Source: Pedobacter sp. SYSU D00535 (lineage in GTDB: Bacteria > Bacteroidota > Bacteroidia > Sphingobacteriales > Sphingobacteriaceae). From it: a stretch of DNA of 64,000 nucleotides. This document shows positions 46,444 to 54,907 of this stretch, one piece after another. A model generated the notes under the pieces. It saw nothing but the letters and a program-made list of their open reading frames with translations, was not told the DNA's origin and did no database searches. The position numbers and the translations under genes are program-made. The stretch lies in contig NZ_JAFEWD010000002.1 in the NCBI RefSeq assembly GCF_017355855.1, positions 310,001 to 374,000 of the forward strand, written 5' to 3'. Position 1 is the stretch's first letter, and each line of letters starts with the position of its first letter.

Positions 46444-47358
46444 ATGAAAAGATATATCTATACTACGCTAGCTGTAGTTGCGAGTTTAACAGCTAATGCT
46501 CAATTGAAACCAGACACGGTGGTGGCAGCAAGCCAAACTAACCTTTCAATGTCGTCATCTACAGCGGTACAGGCAGCTCCTACCGCGAATACACCCATGA
46601 AACCAGTGGACGGCTTTTATAACTACTCCGTTCTCGGGAATGCAACGCCATTCAATTACCCCTACATCAACCCGAACAATGTTCGTTTCTACAAGCGTTT
46701 ATGGAGAGATATCGATCTTTCGGATCCTCAAAATCAAATATTAGCTACCCCAGGGAACACACTGATCGAGATGATTATTGAAGGAATTAAAGCTGGCAAA
46801 ATTACAGCTTATGATCCTTCTGATGATAGCTTCAAGCATCCGCTTAAAGGCGACGAGGCTTTCCGGAAAATGTCGGACAGTGTACTAGTTCCTATTTTTG
46901 ATGGAGATGGTAATCAGATTGACGCCAAAATGATGGCAAACGATTTTAGTCCCGAAAAGATCACCAAATTCAGAATCAAAGAGGATATCTTTTTTGACAA
47001 GCAGCGATCTAAAGTGGAGACGAGGATCATCGGCATAGCACCTATTATGAAAGTAACTTCAGGAGAGGTGCAGATGGGAGAGACGCCCGCTTTCTGGCTC
47101 TACTTCCCTGAATGCCGCAATGTTTTCGTAACTAAAGATATCTCTGACCCTGACCGTAATATCTTTGATATGAGTATGGATGATGTCTTTTTACAACGGA
47201 AATTCGCCAGCAGGATCATCCGCGAATCTAATACATCCGGTCAACGTATTGCTGATTATGCGCAGGATGAGGCAGAGCAGGAGAAAGAAGCCAAACGGAT
47301 CGAGGAAAATATCGAAGACTATAAAAAGAAGATCTGGGGATATAATAAAAAGGATTAA
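46444..47358 (+). CDS. gldN: Type IX secretion system/gliding protein GldN
   Basis: A 304-residue periplasmic protein with a signal peptide (MKRYIYTTLAVVASLTANAQ). A low-complexity segment (about 21-55) is followed by the conserved core: FYKRLWRDIDLSDPQNQILATPGNTLIEMIIEGIKAGKITAYDP, the DFSPEKITKFRIKEDIFFDKQRSKVETRIIGIAPI region and FWLYFPECRNVF with MSMDDVFLQRKFASRIIRESN. All are features of GldN/PorN, which with GldK makes the 50S-sized ring of the T9SS. It starts 29 bp after gldK, so they form a two-gene operon, and a terminator follows. The absence of gldL and gldM in between is unusual. Confidence 0.9.
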   Translation: MKRYIYTTLAVVASLTANAQLKPDTVVAASQTNLSMSSSTAVQAAPTANTPMKPVDGFYNYSVLGNATPFNYPYINPNNVRFYKRLWRDIDLSDPQNQILATPGNTLIEMIIEGIKAGKITAYDPSDDSFKHPLKGDEAFRKMSDSVLVPIFDGDGNQIDAKMMANDFSPEKITKFRIKEDIFFDKQRSKVETRIIGIAPIMKVTSGEVQMGETPAFWLYFPECRNVFVTKDISDPDRNIFDMSMDDVFLQRKFASRIIRESNTSGQRIADYAQDEAEQEKEAKRIEENIEDYKKKIWGYNKKD

Positions 47359-47378
47359 CGTCCGAAAACTAGAATTGT

Positions 47379-47407
47379 AAAGGAAGGCTTAACGCCTTCC
47401 TTTTTTT
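47379..47407 (+). terminator. Terminator after gldN
   Basis: GGAAGGC pairs with GCCTTCC around TTAAC, followed by seven T residues. It ends the gldK-gldN transcript. Confidence 0.93.
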
Positions 47408-47456
47408 GTTTCCCAATAATGGCTACAACCGTTATCAAAACAGTGTGTTCCCCATT

Positions 47457-47897
47457 CTAAAATCTGCGGGTCGTTATCACCACTTGCGATCCCGGGTTTT
47501 GTATAGTAGCATTTTTTTCCGCGGTAACATAAATCCGTGTAGGTTTAAAGGGAGTGACGGTCGTTAAGGTGGCTTCTAACGCATTAGAGAAGAAACCACT
47601 TGAACTAACAAGACGACCAATGTTTTTAGTGCCGTCGGTTTCGGTTTCCAGCCAGACCACATAGACGTCCTTTGGGGGTGTCAACTTGCTCGGCGGCGCA
47701 AGGTTTTCAATGCTGACATTTACTGAGTAATTGTCGTTGTCGTCTTTCTCGATTTTGACTCGCCCGTCGGCCGCAGGCACCACTGTAGATGTAGCAAAAC
47801 GAACCGTTTTTGCACAGGAGCAAAGCGTAAGGACCGGTAAAGCGAGAAATAAAACAAGACAGAGTGTCTGATTCGATTTTGAAGGATTGGTTTTCAT
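47457..47897 (-). CDS. Hypothetical lipoprotein
   Basis: A 146-residue exported protein. The signal sequence is long (MKTNPSKSNQTLCLVLFLALPVLTLCSC) and the cysteine at about residue 28 is lipidated if the lipobox LTLCSC functions. The mature part (about 29-146) is beta-rich: RVKIEKDDNDNYSVNVSIENLAPPSKLTPPKDVYVVWLETETDGTKNIGRLVSSSGFFSNALEATLTTVTPFKPTRIYVTAEK, which reads like a small immunoglobulin-like or anti-sigma-type beta sandwich. I do not recognise the family. It is convergent with gldN, having its own upstream region to the next gene, and is not in an operon. Confidence 0.65.
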   Translation of the reverse strand: MKTNPSKSNQTLCLVLFLALPVLTLCSCAKTVRFATSTVVPAADGRVKIEKDDNDNYSVNVSIENLAPPSKLTPPKDVYVVWLETETDGTKNIGRLVSSSGFFSNALEATLTTVTPFKPTRIYVTAEKNATIQNPGSQVVITTRRF

Positions 47898-48094
47898 AGG
47901 TAGAGAGATAGATGTATTGAACCAACTCGTCCCACTATTTTTTGTTTCGCTCCGGGAGCTCTGAATGCAATATTAACACCACCCCGAATTTTAAATGCGC
48001 TATTCTTTCAGATTTAGTAGTTTTACCGCCGAAAAAGCGAGGGAAGATGTGTCACACATCGTGGCCTCTTATCGTATAAAAAAACAAAGAAAAA

Positions 48095-48505
48095 ATGAAC
48101 TATTGGTTGGTCAAGTCTGAGCCCTTTAAGTACAGCTGGGAGAAGTTTAACGAAGATGGTAGAACTTTTTGGGATGGAGTGCGCAATTTTCAGGCTAGAA
48201 ATAATCTGAAAGCTATGAAAGAGAACGATCTCGTTCTTTTTTATCATAGTAATGAGGGTAAGGCGGTTGTGGGGATTGCGAAGGTGGTAAAGGAATTTTA
48301 CCAGGACCCTACGACGGACGATTCGAATTGGGTAGTGGTTGATCTCGCTCCTGTTGAAGCTTTGAAAAATCCTGTTACGCTGGAGAAGATCAAGGCTGAT
48401 TCTCAACTGGCGGATGTAGGTTTGGTAAGACAAGGAAGACTCTCTGTAATGCAGTTGAAGCGCGAAGAGTTCGACCGGATTGTGGAGCTAGGCTCTGGAG
48501 AATAA
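48095..48505 (+). CDS. EVE-domain protein
   Basis: A 136-residue PUA-like protein of the EVE family (thymocyte nuclear protein 1 type). The opening NYWLVKSEPFKYSWEKFNEDGRTFWDGVRNFQARNNLKAMKENDLVLFYHSNEGKAVVGIAKVV is typical, and the C-terminal LEKIKADSQLADVGLVRQGRLSVMQLKREEFDRIV completes the domain. EVE domains form an aromatic-cage pocket that recognises modified bases in DNA, and occur in modification-dependent restriction and in free-standing form. This one is free-standing with no nuclease attached or adjacent, so its ligand is unknown. Length is normal for the domain. A small exported protein gene follows on the same strand. Confidence 0.93.
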   Translation: MNYWLVKSEPFKYSWEKFNEDGRTFWDGVRNFQARNNLKAMKENDLVLFYHSNEGKAVVGIAKVVKEFYQDPTTDDSNWVVVDLAPVEALKNPVTLEKIKADSQLADVGLVRQGRLSVMQLKREEFDRIVELGSGE

Positions 48506-48585
48506 ATTTCTGGTTGAGTATATTTTTAAATATCTTTAAGGCGAGTTTAGCGGGAACTGCCCCCCTTGCCCTTTTACTTCTAAGG

Positions 48586-49071
48586 ATGAAATTAAAACTA
48601 GTTTCGACCATACTAATGGTCATTTTCGCTGTCAATGTAGCTTCAGCCCAAAAAAAAAATAAGCAATACACTTCTAAGGTATATCTCACATCTAATAAGG
48701 TAGAAAGAGGTGTGCTGCAGTCTGCTGATGAAAAAGGAATTTACATTCTTGACAGACGAGACTCTACTCATTTCATCGATTTATCTCAGATAGCTGTTTT
48801 AAAACTGCGCCCAAAAAAGGCTGCATCGAGAGGAGCAGTGATTGGTTTACTTACTGGTTTGGCCATTGGGGCTACCGCTACCTATTTTATTGAGCCGGAT
48901 GACGCACTGGAAAGAACAGTAAGCGCCGTAGGTACCGCCGGTTTATCCTTTGCGAGTATGGCTATCGGAGGCTCTATCGGCAGCAGAGCCCGAGAAACTT
49001 TTCAAATTAACGGTAATCGTCAGGACTTTCTGCAACACCTTCAACAGATAAAATCATTTTCCCTTCAATAA
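48586..49071 (+). CDS. Hypothetical exported protein with glycine-zipper segment
   Basis: A 161-residue protein starting MKLKLVSTILMVIFAVNVASAQ, a signal peptide; a further upstream in-frame start gives a 24-residue extension, which I consider unlikely. The mature N-terminal half is a short beta-rich module (YTSKVYLTSNKVERGVLQSADEKGIYILDRRDSTHFIDLSQIAVLKLRPKK), much like an Sm-like fold. Then comes a hydrophobic glycine-rich stretch (AVIGLLTGLAIGATATYF and SMAIGGSIGSRARETF) resembling glycine-zipper membrane segments. The family is not known to me; similar proteins are found in Bacteroidota. It is followed by a terminator. Confidence 0.65.
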   Translation: MKLKLVSTILMVIFAVNVASAQKKNKQYTSKVYLTSNKVERGVLQSADEKGIYILDRRDSTHFIDLSQIAVLKLRPKKAASRGAVIGLLTGLAIGATATYFIEPDDALERTVSAVGTAGLSFASMAIGGSIGSRARETFQINGNRQDFLQHLQQIKSFSLQ

Positions 49072-49092
49072 AGGGTGCAGATCACTGCATAG

Positions 49093-49135
49093 AAAAGCAG
49101 CAGGAAAGGCTAGTCAGTGCTTTTTTGCTGCTTTT
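49093..49135 (+). terminator. Terminator after the glycine-zipper protein gene
   Basis: AAAAGCAGCA pairs with TGCTGCTTTT across a 23-base loop and continues into a run of T residues. It lies 21 bp past the stop codon. Confidence 0.78.
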
Positions 49136-49216
49136 TTTCATTTCTTTAATTTCTCAAATTGGTTAAAACTAAGTCGTTTCGCGAAGGTTTTTTTAGATAC
49201 ACTAACTATTGAAAAC

Positions 49217-49780
49217 ATGCGAGAAAAAGAATTAGTTCTTAGCAGGAACTGTGATGACATATGGAGGGAAATTTCAGAAGATTTCGCCCGAGATGCTCCC
49301 TTGCAATATCAAACCATAATTCAAGACGACGAAGCAAGTGTTCTGTTAGATTTAGATATTGATCTTGGTGGAGGCTTTGAAAGTGGCTACGAGCTAACCA
49401 CGCTGAGCTCGAAAATAAGGAATAAAACCAACTTTCGTTTTGCAATTCATGATCAGGATTTCATCGACGAGATCGGAAAATTTTTTGGGATGCAGGATGC
49501 TACTACCGGGTATCCGGATTTTGATGAAAAACTAGTCGTTAAAACAAACAACGAAACAGAAGTGATGCTTTTATTTAAGGATGCCGAGGTCAGGGAAGTG
49601 TTGCAGGATTTAAAAGATTTTCATTTTGGAATTGTTTCCCATACAGACGACAAGGGAGACTCACAAATTTATCTCGAATTGGTGGTAGAAGAAGGGATTA
49701 CAGATGTAACAAGACTACAGCTCCTTCACAGGACTTTTGTGGCGGTGTTGAAGCGGATCGAGAGTCTTCAACTTCTTTGA
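49217..49780 (+). CDS. Hypothetical soluble protein
   Basis: A 187-residue acidic protein with no signal peptide or membrane segment. It has an alpha/beta pattern: MREKELVLSRNCDDIWREISEDFARDAPLQYQTIIQDD, then LLDLDIDLGGGFESGYELTTLSSKIRNKTNFRFAIHDQDFIDEIGKFFG, VVKTNNETEVMLLFKDAEVREVLQDLKDFHFGIVSHTDDKGDSQIYLELVVEEGITD. The length and alternation suggest a compact two-layer domain, but I cannot name a family. Its 3' end overlaps the convergent sterol-desaturase-family gene by 66 bp in the opposite strand. It probably has its own promoter. Confidence 0.65.
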   Translation: MREKELVLSRNCDDIWREISEDFARDAPLQYQTIIQDDEASVLLDLDIDLGGGFESGYELTTLSSKIRNKTNFRFAIHDQDFIDEIGKFFGMQDATTGYPDFDEKLVVKTNNETEVMLLFKDAEVREVLQDLKDFHFGIVSHTDDKGDSQIYLELVVEEGITDVTRLQLLHRTFVAVLKRIESLQLL

Positions 49781-50698
49781 GGTCAGTGATTTATCCTTTT
49801 TTTCTTTGGCAATCTTTGCGGGGCTACCGAAAATGTAGTACAACTTTTTCCTTAGCCCCTTGGCTTTTTTTACATCCTCCAGTATATCCATGTACTCATG
49901 GAAATTGAGGTATAAGGGGTTTAGCTTACTGTCCAGCTGGGTAGTAAGCCCATAGTCAGGTTTCTCTTCCTCCTTCTGAAACGTCCCGAACGTCCGATCC
50001 CAAAAGATGAAAGTGGCGGCGAAGTTTTTATCCAGGTACTTTTCGTTTGATCCGTGATGTACCCGATGATGGGAAGGGGTAGCAAAAATATATTCGATAG
50101 CTGGATGAAGTTTGCCTATATACTCTGTATGCACCCAAAACTGGTAAAGCACCGCAATTTGGTTGGCAACAAAGAAAATAATAGGATGAAAGCCCGCAAA
50201 GGCAAGCGGCAGAAAAAAGATAATCTTGAAATGCTGTACCCAGCTTTGCCTGAAAGAAACGGTAAGGTTGTAGTGCTCTCCAGAGTGATGGACAACATGT
50301 GAGGCCCAGAAGAAACGCTGAAAATGAGATATTCTGTGGGACCAGTAGCTACACAGGTCATAGAGGATATAACATGGGATAAAGGTCCACCAGTTTAACT
50401 CCATGCGCCATGGAACGATATTGTAGATCCACACCGCACCATAGAGCAGAGTAATTTTCATCGCCAAATTTACCCCCAGGTTACCCGCCCCAATCAGCAT
50501 CGACCCCAAAGTCTCTTTCATTTCATAGTTGTCTTTTTTTAAATACCAGGAGCAGAAGATTTCCAGAAGCGTAAAGAAAACTACTATAGGAAGGGAGTAA
50601 ACGATAAGTTCTGGAGAATCTTGTTCAATTTGCGTTAGGGATTCAAAAGGAATCTCTGGGGCGCCAAATAATAGCAGTATCTGGTTTAGTTCAGTCAT
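49715..50698 (-). CDS. Sterol desaturase/fatty acid hydroxylase family protein
   Basis: A 327-residue integral membrane protein of the fatty acid hydroxylase superfamily. The di-iron histidine boxes are clear: SHRISHFQRFFWASHVVHHSGEHYN (about residues 131-155) and the last HxxHH box HHRVHHGSNEKYLDKN (about 216-231), and there are four to five membrane segments. I start at MTELNQ; an ATG 15 codons upstream is less likely. Bacterial members desaturate or hydroxylate lipids; in Bacteroidota some are linked to carotenoid or hopanoid changes, but no such genes are near. It overlaps a hypothetical gene by 66 bp at its 3' end. Confidence 0.9.
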   Translation of the reverse strand: MTELNQILLLFGAPEIPFESLTQIEQDSPELIVYSLPIVVFFTLLEIFCSWYLKKDNYEMKETLGSMLIGAGNLGVNLAMKITLLYGAVWIYNIVPWRMELNWWTFIPCYILYDLCSYWSHRISHFQRFFWASHVVHHSGEHYNLTVSFRQSWVQHFKIIFFLPLAFAGFHPIIFFVANQIAVLYQFWVHTEYIGKLHPAIEYIFATPSHHRVHHGSNEKYLDKNFAATFIFWDRTFGTFQKEEEKPDYGLTTQLDSKLNPLYLNFHEYMDILEDVKKAKGLRKKLYYIFGSPAKIAKEKKDKSLTSKKLKTLDPLQHRHKSPVKEL

Positions 50699-50793
50699 AC
50701 TCAACATAGGCAAGCTTCTTAGGAAACGCTTACCAAGACGCAATGTTTAGGATTTTCCTTTTCCGGATCCAATGAAGCGACTAGCTTATCCTA

Positions 50794-51273
50794 TTAGTGA
50801 TGCTCGCTGTCTTTGTTTGGGATGATAAGTACAGGACAACGTGCCTTTTGCACCACCTTTTCTGCTACAGACCCTGAAATAAAATGATCGAAGCCAGTGC
50901 GGCCATGCGTTCCAAGAATGATCAGATCCGCATTCCATTCCTCAGCGGTACTTAATATTTCATCACGTACGCTTCCCATTTTATTAAATGTATAAACTGT
51001 CATCTCTGATCCATAAGCATCTGCAATACGGTCCAAAAGTCGCTTGCTTGCGTCCTCCTGGGCGGTAATCATCTCAGGCATCACTACCGGAGCTTCATTT
51101 ACCAGGGGGTCGGCAAGGTAGGGGGTAGCCACAGGTATTTCGTTTACATGAATCAGCGCTACCTCTGCTCCAAGTTTTCGGGCCAGGTCAAATCCGTAAC
51201 TCGCTGCCCGATCTGAGTACTGGCTGTCTTCTACGGCAATCAGTATTCGATGAAGTTCATTCAAACTTTTCAT
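50794..51273 (-). CDS. Universal stress protein UspA family
   Basis: A 159-residue single-domain Usp protein. It begins RILIAVEDSQYSDRAASYGFDLARKLGAEVALIHV and has the ATP-binding end GTHGRTGFDHFISGSVAEKVVQKARCPVLIIP (G-2x-G-9x-G-S/T type), so it belongs to the ATP-binding UspA subclass. Cytoplasmic. Length is normal. It stands between the sterol-desaturase-family gene (95 bp away, same strand) and the divergent C40 peptidase gene. The signal it responds to cannot be read from the sequence. Confidence 0.93.
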   Translation of the reverse strand: MKSLNELHRILIAVEDSQYSDRAASYGFDLARKLGAEVALIHVNEIPVATPYLADPLVNEAPVVMPEMITAQEDASKRLLDRIADAYGSEMTVYTFNKMGSVRDEILSTAEEWNADLIILGTHGRTGFDHFISGSVAEKVVQKARCPVLIIPNKDSEHH

Positions 51274-51356
51274 ACACTGAAAACACCGAAAGTATTGGTT
51301 AAGTTTTTAAAGTTAGCCAGGCCTAAGCAAAAAATTATTTCTTTTGTATTTATAAG

Positions 51357-52145
51357 ATGGATAAAGAATACGGAATTTGTCATTTGTCGATTGTTCCTTT
51401 AAGGGCAGAAGCATCCGACAGAAGTGAAATACGGAGTCAGCTATTATTCGGCGACTGCTTTGAGGTGGTGGAGGTATCCGAAAAGTGGGTGAGGATCCTC
51501 ACCATTTATGATGAGTATTCCGGTTGGATAGACAGAAAGCAATATCTACCCCTAAATAAGCAGGACTACGGGACCCTTCTAGAAAGTACAAAGGTACTAG
51601 GGCCAGCGCCCTTCCACCTCGCGTCAAAGATTCGAACAGGCGAGCCGCTTTACCTCGTTTCGGGCAGCTCTATACCAACTTTGCAGGATGATAACTACTT
51701 TTCCCTCGGTGCCGAGCAGTACCAGCTTCTGGGATCTCCGGCTTTCGCGACAGGTACCGATTTTTCGAGTCTTGTTTGTGAATATGCCCATTTCTTTCTC
51801 CATGCACCGTATTTGTGGGGAGGAAAATCACTTTTTGGCATCGACTGTTCTGGGTTCACCCAAGTAGTTTTTAAGATGCTGGGGGTGAAGCTTAAAAGAG
51901 ACGCCTGGCAGCAGGCAGAGCAGGGAGAAGTGGTGAGTTTTCTGCAGGAAGCCCGGGCGGGGGATTTGGCTTTTTTTGACAATGAGGAGGGTAGGATCAC
52001 GCACGTGGGTATAATGTTGGACGACCAGAAGATCATTCATGCTTCAGGTAGGGTAAAAGTTGATCCGATCGATGATCAAGGGATTTATAGTCTGGATCTG
52101 CGCAAGCACACGCATAAGTTGAGAATTATAAAACGATATGTTTAG
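51357..52145 (+). CDS. C40 (NlpC/P60) peptidase with SH3-like domains
   Basis: A 262-residue cysteine peptidase. Residues 1-60 form an SH3b-like module (GICHLSIVPLRAEASDRSEIRSQLLFGDCFEVVEVSEKWVRI), a second SH3-like part follows to about 130, and the NlpC/P60 domain takes the rest: catalytic Cys in FGIDCSGFTQVVFKMLGV (near residue 164), His in RITHVGIMLDDQKIIHASG (near 213) and the third polar residue in the latter segment. Such enzymes cut gamma-D-glutamyl-diamino acid bonds of cell wall peptides. No signal peptide, so a cytoplasmic role in recycling muropeptides (YkfC-like) is likely. Monocistronic as far as seen. Confidence 0.92.
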   Translation: MDKEYGICHLSIVPLRAEASDRSEIRSQLLFGDCFEVVEVSEKWVRILTIYDEYSGWIDRKQYLPLNKQDYGTLLESTKVLGPAPFHLASKIRTGEPLYLVSGSSIPTLQDDNYFSLGAEQYQLLGSPAFATGTDFSSLVCEYAHFFLHAPYLWGGKSLFGIDCSGFTQVVFKMLGVKLKRDAWQQAEQGEVVSFLQEARAGDLAFFDNEEGRITHVGIMLDDQKIIHASGRVKVDPIDDQGIYSLDLRKHTHKLRIIKRYV

Positions 52146-52207
52146 AATTTGATTCTTGAGCTGAAGAATTTGAATTTTTTTTCGTTTTTTGTGAAAGAGA
52201 CTAAAAT

Positions 52208-52591
52208 ATGAAAAGTGTATTTTTACTAGTAGGTTTCTTGTTTCTTTCTGTTGCTTCCTTTGCGCAATACGGTCGATTACAGCGGCTTAGTACCAGCGAC
52301 ACCACTTTAGTTCTTAGAACTCCTGAAGAGACTATTTCGAAACTTAAAGAACAGGGAGATAAGAAGACTAGAAGGGTAGGCAATTGTATCGAATCTGTGG
52401 AGCGTCAGTTGGACTTTGTCCGTTCGGGCTTCACCACTAACCAACTCCCCACAATGAATGTCCAATCCTTTTTAAATTGTATAAAGTATTTGGAAGCAAA
52501 TGGCATTGACGTAAATTACTACGTACAGGAATACTTCTACTATTTCCCGCAAAGGGGTTCTAAAGAAAATCGAACCAACAGGGCCTATTAG
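52208..52591 (+). CDS. Hypothetical exported protein
   Basis: A 127-residue protein with a signal peptide (MKSVFLLVGFLFLSVASFAQ, cleavage after FAQ). The mature part is basic and helical with two cysteines (GNCIESVERQLDFVRSGF and SFLNCIKYLEANGIDVNYYVQEYFYYF), perhaps making a disulfide, plus a charged tail ending KENRTNRAY. I do not know the family; it looks like a small periplasmic Bacteroidota protein. It lies 62 bp after the peptidase gene on the same strand and is convergent with the WD40 gene, 7 bp between their ends. Confidence 0.65.
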   Translation: MKSVFLLVGFLFLSVASFAQYGRLQRLSTSDTTLVLRTPEETISKLKEQGDKKTRRVGNCIESVERQLDFVRSGFTTNQLPTMNVQSFLNCIKYLEANGIDVNYYVQEYFYYFPQRGSKENRTNRAY

Positions 52592-52598
52592 GCTGTAG

Positions 52599-53513
52599 TT
52601 AAGAGAAGTCAACTTTCCAGACGTTCACGTCTTTATCGTCGCTGATAGAAATTAAATTTCCGGTTTGTTTATCCCAGCAAATCTTATTAATTGAATGAGA
52701 GTGGGAGGGATAGCCCTTCTCTCTACTGATAATCTTTCTAAGTTTGAGGCTTTCTGCATCCCATATTTTTATAGTTTTATCCTGACTACAAGTAGCAAAA
52801 TAAGGATATTGGGGGTGAAAGCGAATATCGTATATGGAGAAGAGATGCGCTACAACTGTATCTTTTAACGAGTAATCCAAGAGGTCCCAAACATTAAGCT
52901 TTGCATCCCGTCCACCGGAAAGCAAGCTTTTACCGTCGGGTGAATATTGAATAGAGGTGATTGGGTGAGTGTGGCCATTCAGCTCCCGAAGAAGCGTGTA
53001 GTCGTCAAGACTATAGATCCTGATAATATTATCCTTGCAACCAAATGCTACTTGTTTTTCATCCGGACTAACTGCAATCACCCGAACCGTCTGGTCGGCT
53101 ACGTGGAACCTGTAAAGCAGCGAATAATCTGTTAAACTAATAACAGAAACAGAGCCGTCTTCCGAAGAGGCGAGAAGCTCTCTTTTGCCGGAAACGGAAC
53201 AAAGGCCGAAAACAGGGTACTTATGATGATCAAGTTTGGCCACCACCTTTTGCGCTTCAAAGTCAAATATGGCTATTTGTCCACTCCGCATTCCAACAAC
53301 AAGCACGGGAGCAGATTCAGGAGCATGGAGGGAGTACACAGAAGAAGAAACAGGCATAAGCACCTTGATAAACTCGTTTTTGCTGAGGCTCCATTCCACT
53401 ACCCCTTTATCATTGCCAGCGGTAAATAGAATGCCCGGCTTCTGAGAAAGTTCTAGAGCATAAACCGGATTCTGATGTCCGGTTAGCGAGGCTATGCGTG
53501 TTACTTCTATCAA
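52599..53513 (-). CDS. WD40-repeat protein at the 3' end of the his operon
   Basis: A 304-residue beta-propeller with seven WD40 repeats: examples are GHQNPVYALELSQKPGILFTAGNDKGVVEWSL, GHTHPITSIQYSPDGKSLLSGGRDAKLNVWDL and HPQYPYFATCSQDKTIKIWDA. There is no signal peptide, so it is a cytoplasmic scaffold. The start codon is TTG, placed directly after the hisIE stop with no gap. It is therefore transcribed with the histidine genes and its translation probably depends on theirs. A link with histidine enzymes, for instance assembly of HisF/HisH or regulation, is guesswork. No enzyme residues are seen. Confidence 0.85.
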   Translation of the reverse strand: MIEVTRIASLTGHQNPVYALELSQKPGILFTAGNDKGVVEWSLSKNEFIKVLMPVSSSVYSLHAPESAPVLVVGMRSGQIAIFDFEAQKVVAKLDHHKYPVFGLCSVSGKRELLASSEDGSVSVISLTDYSLLYRFHVADQTVRVIAVSPDEKQVAFGCKDNIIRIYSLDDYTLLRELNGHTHPITSIQYSPDGKSLLSGGRDAKLNVWDLLDYSLKDTVVAHLFSIYDIRFHPQYPYFATCSQDKTIKIWDAESLKLRKIISREKGYPSHSHSINKICWDKQTGNLISISDDKDVNVWKVDFS

Positions 53514-54101
53514 TTACTTATGTCTTTGTTCCAGATTCTTAGCGATCGTCTCTAAACTGATGTTCTTCTCTTTCAAAAGAACAAGCAAATGAAAAACCAA
53601 GTCGGAAGCTTCGTTAATAAAATCGGTTTCTGTTTCATTTAGGGCGGCTATCACCGTTTCCACACCTTCTTCTCCTACCTTCTGGGCAATTTTATTCAAA
53701 CCCTTCATGTGAAGTTTGTTCACATAAGAACCTTCGACAGGATTTTTGTAGCGGTCATTAATAATATTTGCCAGCTCGAAAATGAAGTTCTGATTGTATT
53801 CGGTTTTGAAACAGCTTCTTGAACCAGTATGACATGTAGGCCCAACCGGATTCACTTTAATCAATAGGGTGTCATTGTCGCAGTCGATGCTTATGTTCTT
53901 CACCCATAAAAAGTTTCCACTTTCTTCACCCTTTGTCCAAAGACGACTTTTTGTCCTCGAGAAGAATGTAACCCGACCTTCTTCCTCCGTTTTTTGATAG
54001 GCCTCCTCGTTCATGTACCCAAGCATAAGCACTTCAAGTGTTTGCTCATCTTGAATCACCACAGGAACGAGTCCGCCTGATTTAGAAAAATCTATATTCA
54101 T
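53514..54101 (-). CDS. hisIE: Bifunctional phosphoribosyl-AMP cyclohydrolase/phosphoribosyl-ATP pyrophosphatase
   Basis: A 195-residue fusion of HisI (about 1-105) and HisE (about 110-195), steps two and three of histidine synthesis. HisI carries the zinc and magnesium ligands: [58 protein letters not shown] and [11 protein letters not shown]. HisE has [25 protein letters not shown] with acid residues for metal binding. Start ATG follows the hisF stop without a gap. Cytoplasmic. It is the last canonical gene of the his operon, with a WD40 gene immediately after. Confidence 0.97.
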   Translation of the reverse strand: MNIDFSKSGGLVPVVIQDEQTLEVLMLGYMNEEAYQKTEEEGRVTFFSRTKSRLWTKGEESGNFLWVKNISIDCDNDTLLIKVNPVGPTCHTGSRSCFKTEYNQNFIFELANIINDRYKNPVEGSYVNKLHMKGLNKIAQKVGEEGVETVIAALNETETDFINEASDLVFHLLVLLKEKNISLETIAKNLEQRHK

Positions 54102-54902
54102 TTAAAGTCTTACTTCAATGTTGTGGGTTCTCAGGTCCTCTTTTAATGCAGGAATAAGAATCTCACCGTAATGGAAAACAGAGGCAGCAAGAGCTGCATC
54201 TACGTTAGTTTGATGAAATACATCAATAAAATGTTGCACGTTGCCAGCGCCACCCGAAGCAATAAGGGGAATTGATATCTGGTCATTAATCTTGCGAAGC
54301 AAGCGATTGTCGAAACCTCCCTTGGTGCCGTCATGATCCATCGAGGTCAACAAAATTTCTCCTGCACCTCGATCTTCAGCTTCCTTAATCCATGATTCGG
54401 TCTCGAATTCCGTAGCTATCCGTCCGCCATTTAGGTGTACCAGATTTTTATCGCCTACCGCCTTTGTATCCACTGCAACTACTACAAATTGCTTTCCAAA
54501 AGCCATCGCGAGGTCATTGATAAGTTGTGGGTTTCTCACTGCGGCAGAATTGATAGAAATTTTATCTGCACCTGAATTGAGAAGTATATCAGCATCAGCT
54601 ATTTCGTTGATGCCACCACCAATGGTAAAGGGAATATTTACATTCCTCGCTACAGCCTTTACCAGTTCTACCATAGTCTTCCGGCGCTCGTGGGTAGCTG
54701 TAATGTCCAAAAATACTAGCTCGTCGGCTCCCTGTTGGGAATATTGCCAGGCCAGCTCCACCGGGTCACCAGCATCCCGGAGGTCGACAAAATTTACTCC
54801 TTTAACAGTGCGACCGTCTTTAACATCAAGGCACGGGATAATGCGTTTTGCGAGTCCCGTGCCTTGATGATTTTTAGAATCGTAAGTATTTGAATTGCTC
54901 AA
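54102..54902 (-). CDS. hisF: Imidazole glycerol phosphate synthase, cyclase subunit
   Basis: A 266-residue beta/alpha barrel that, with HisH, turns PRFAR plus ammonia into IGP and AICAR. Motifs: [25 protein letters not shown] near the start (catalytic Asp), [36 protein letters not shown] (second catalytic Asp region) and [17 protein letters not shown] phosphate loops. The only start codon upstream of LAKRIIP is a TTG, 5 bp after hisA, which gives a 16-residue N-terminal extension ([16 protein letters not shown]) not present in typical HisF. No ATG or GTG codon in frame lies nearer. Confidence 0.95.
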   Translation of the reverse strand: MSNSNTYDSKNHQGTGLAKRIIPCLDVKDGRTVKGVNFVDLRDAGDPVELAWQYSQQGADELVFLDITATHERRKTMVELVKAVARNVNIPFTIGGGINEIADADILLNSGADKISINSAAVRNPQLINDLAMAFGKQFVVVAVDTKAVGDKNLVHLNGGRIATEFETESWIKEAEDRGAGEILLTSMDHDGTKGGFDNRLLRKINDQISIPLIASGGAGNVQHFIDVFHQTNVDAALAASVFHYGEILIPALKEDLRTHNIEVRL

Positions 54903-54907
54903 ACGGC

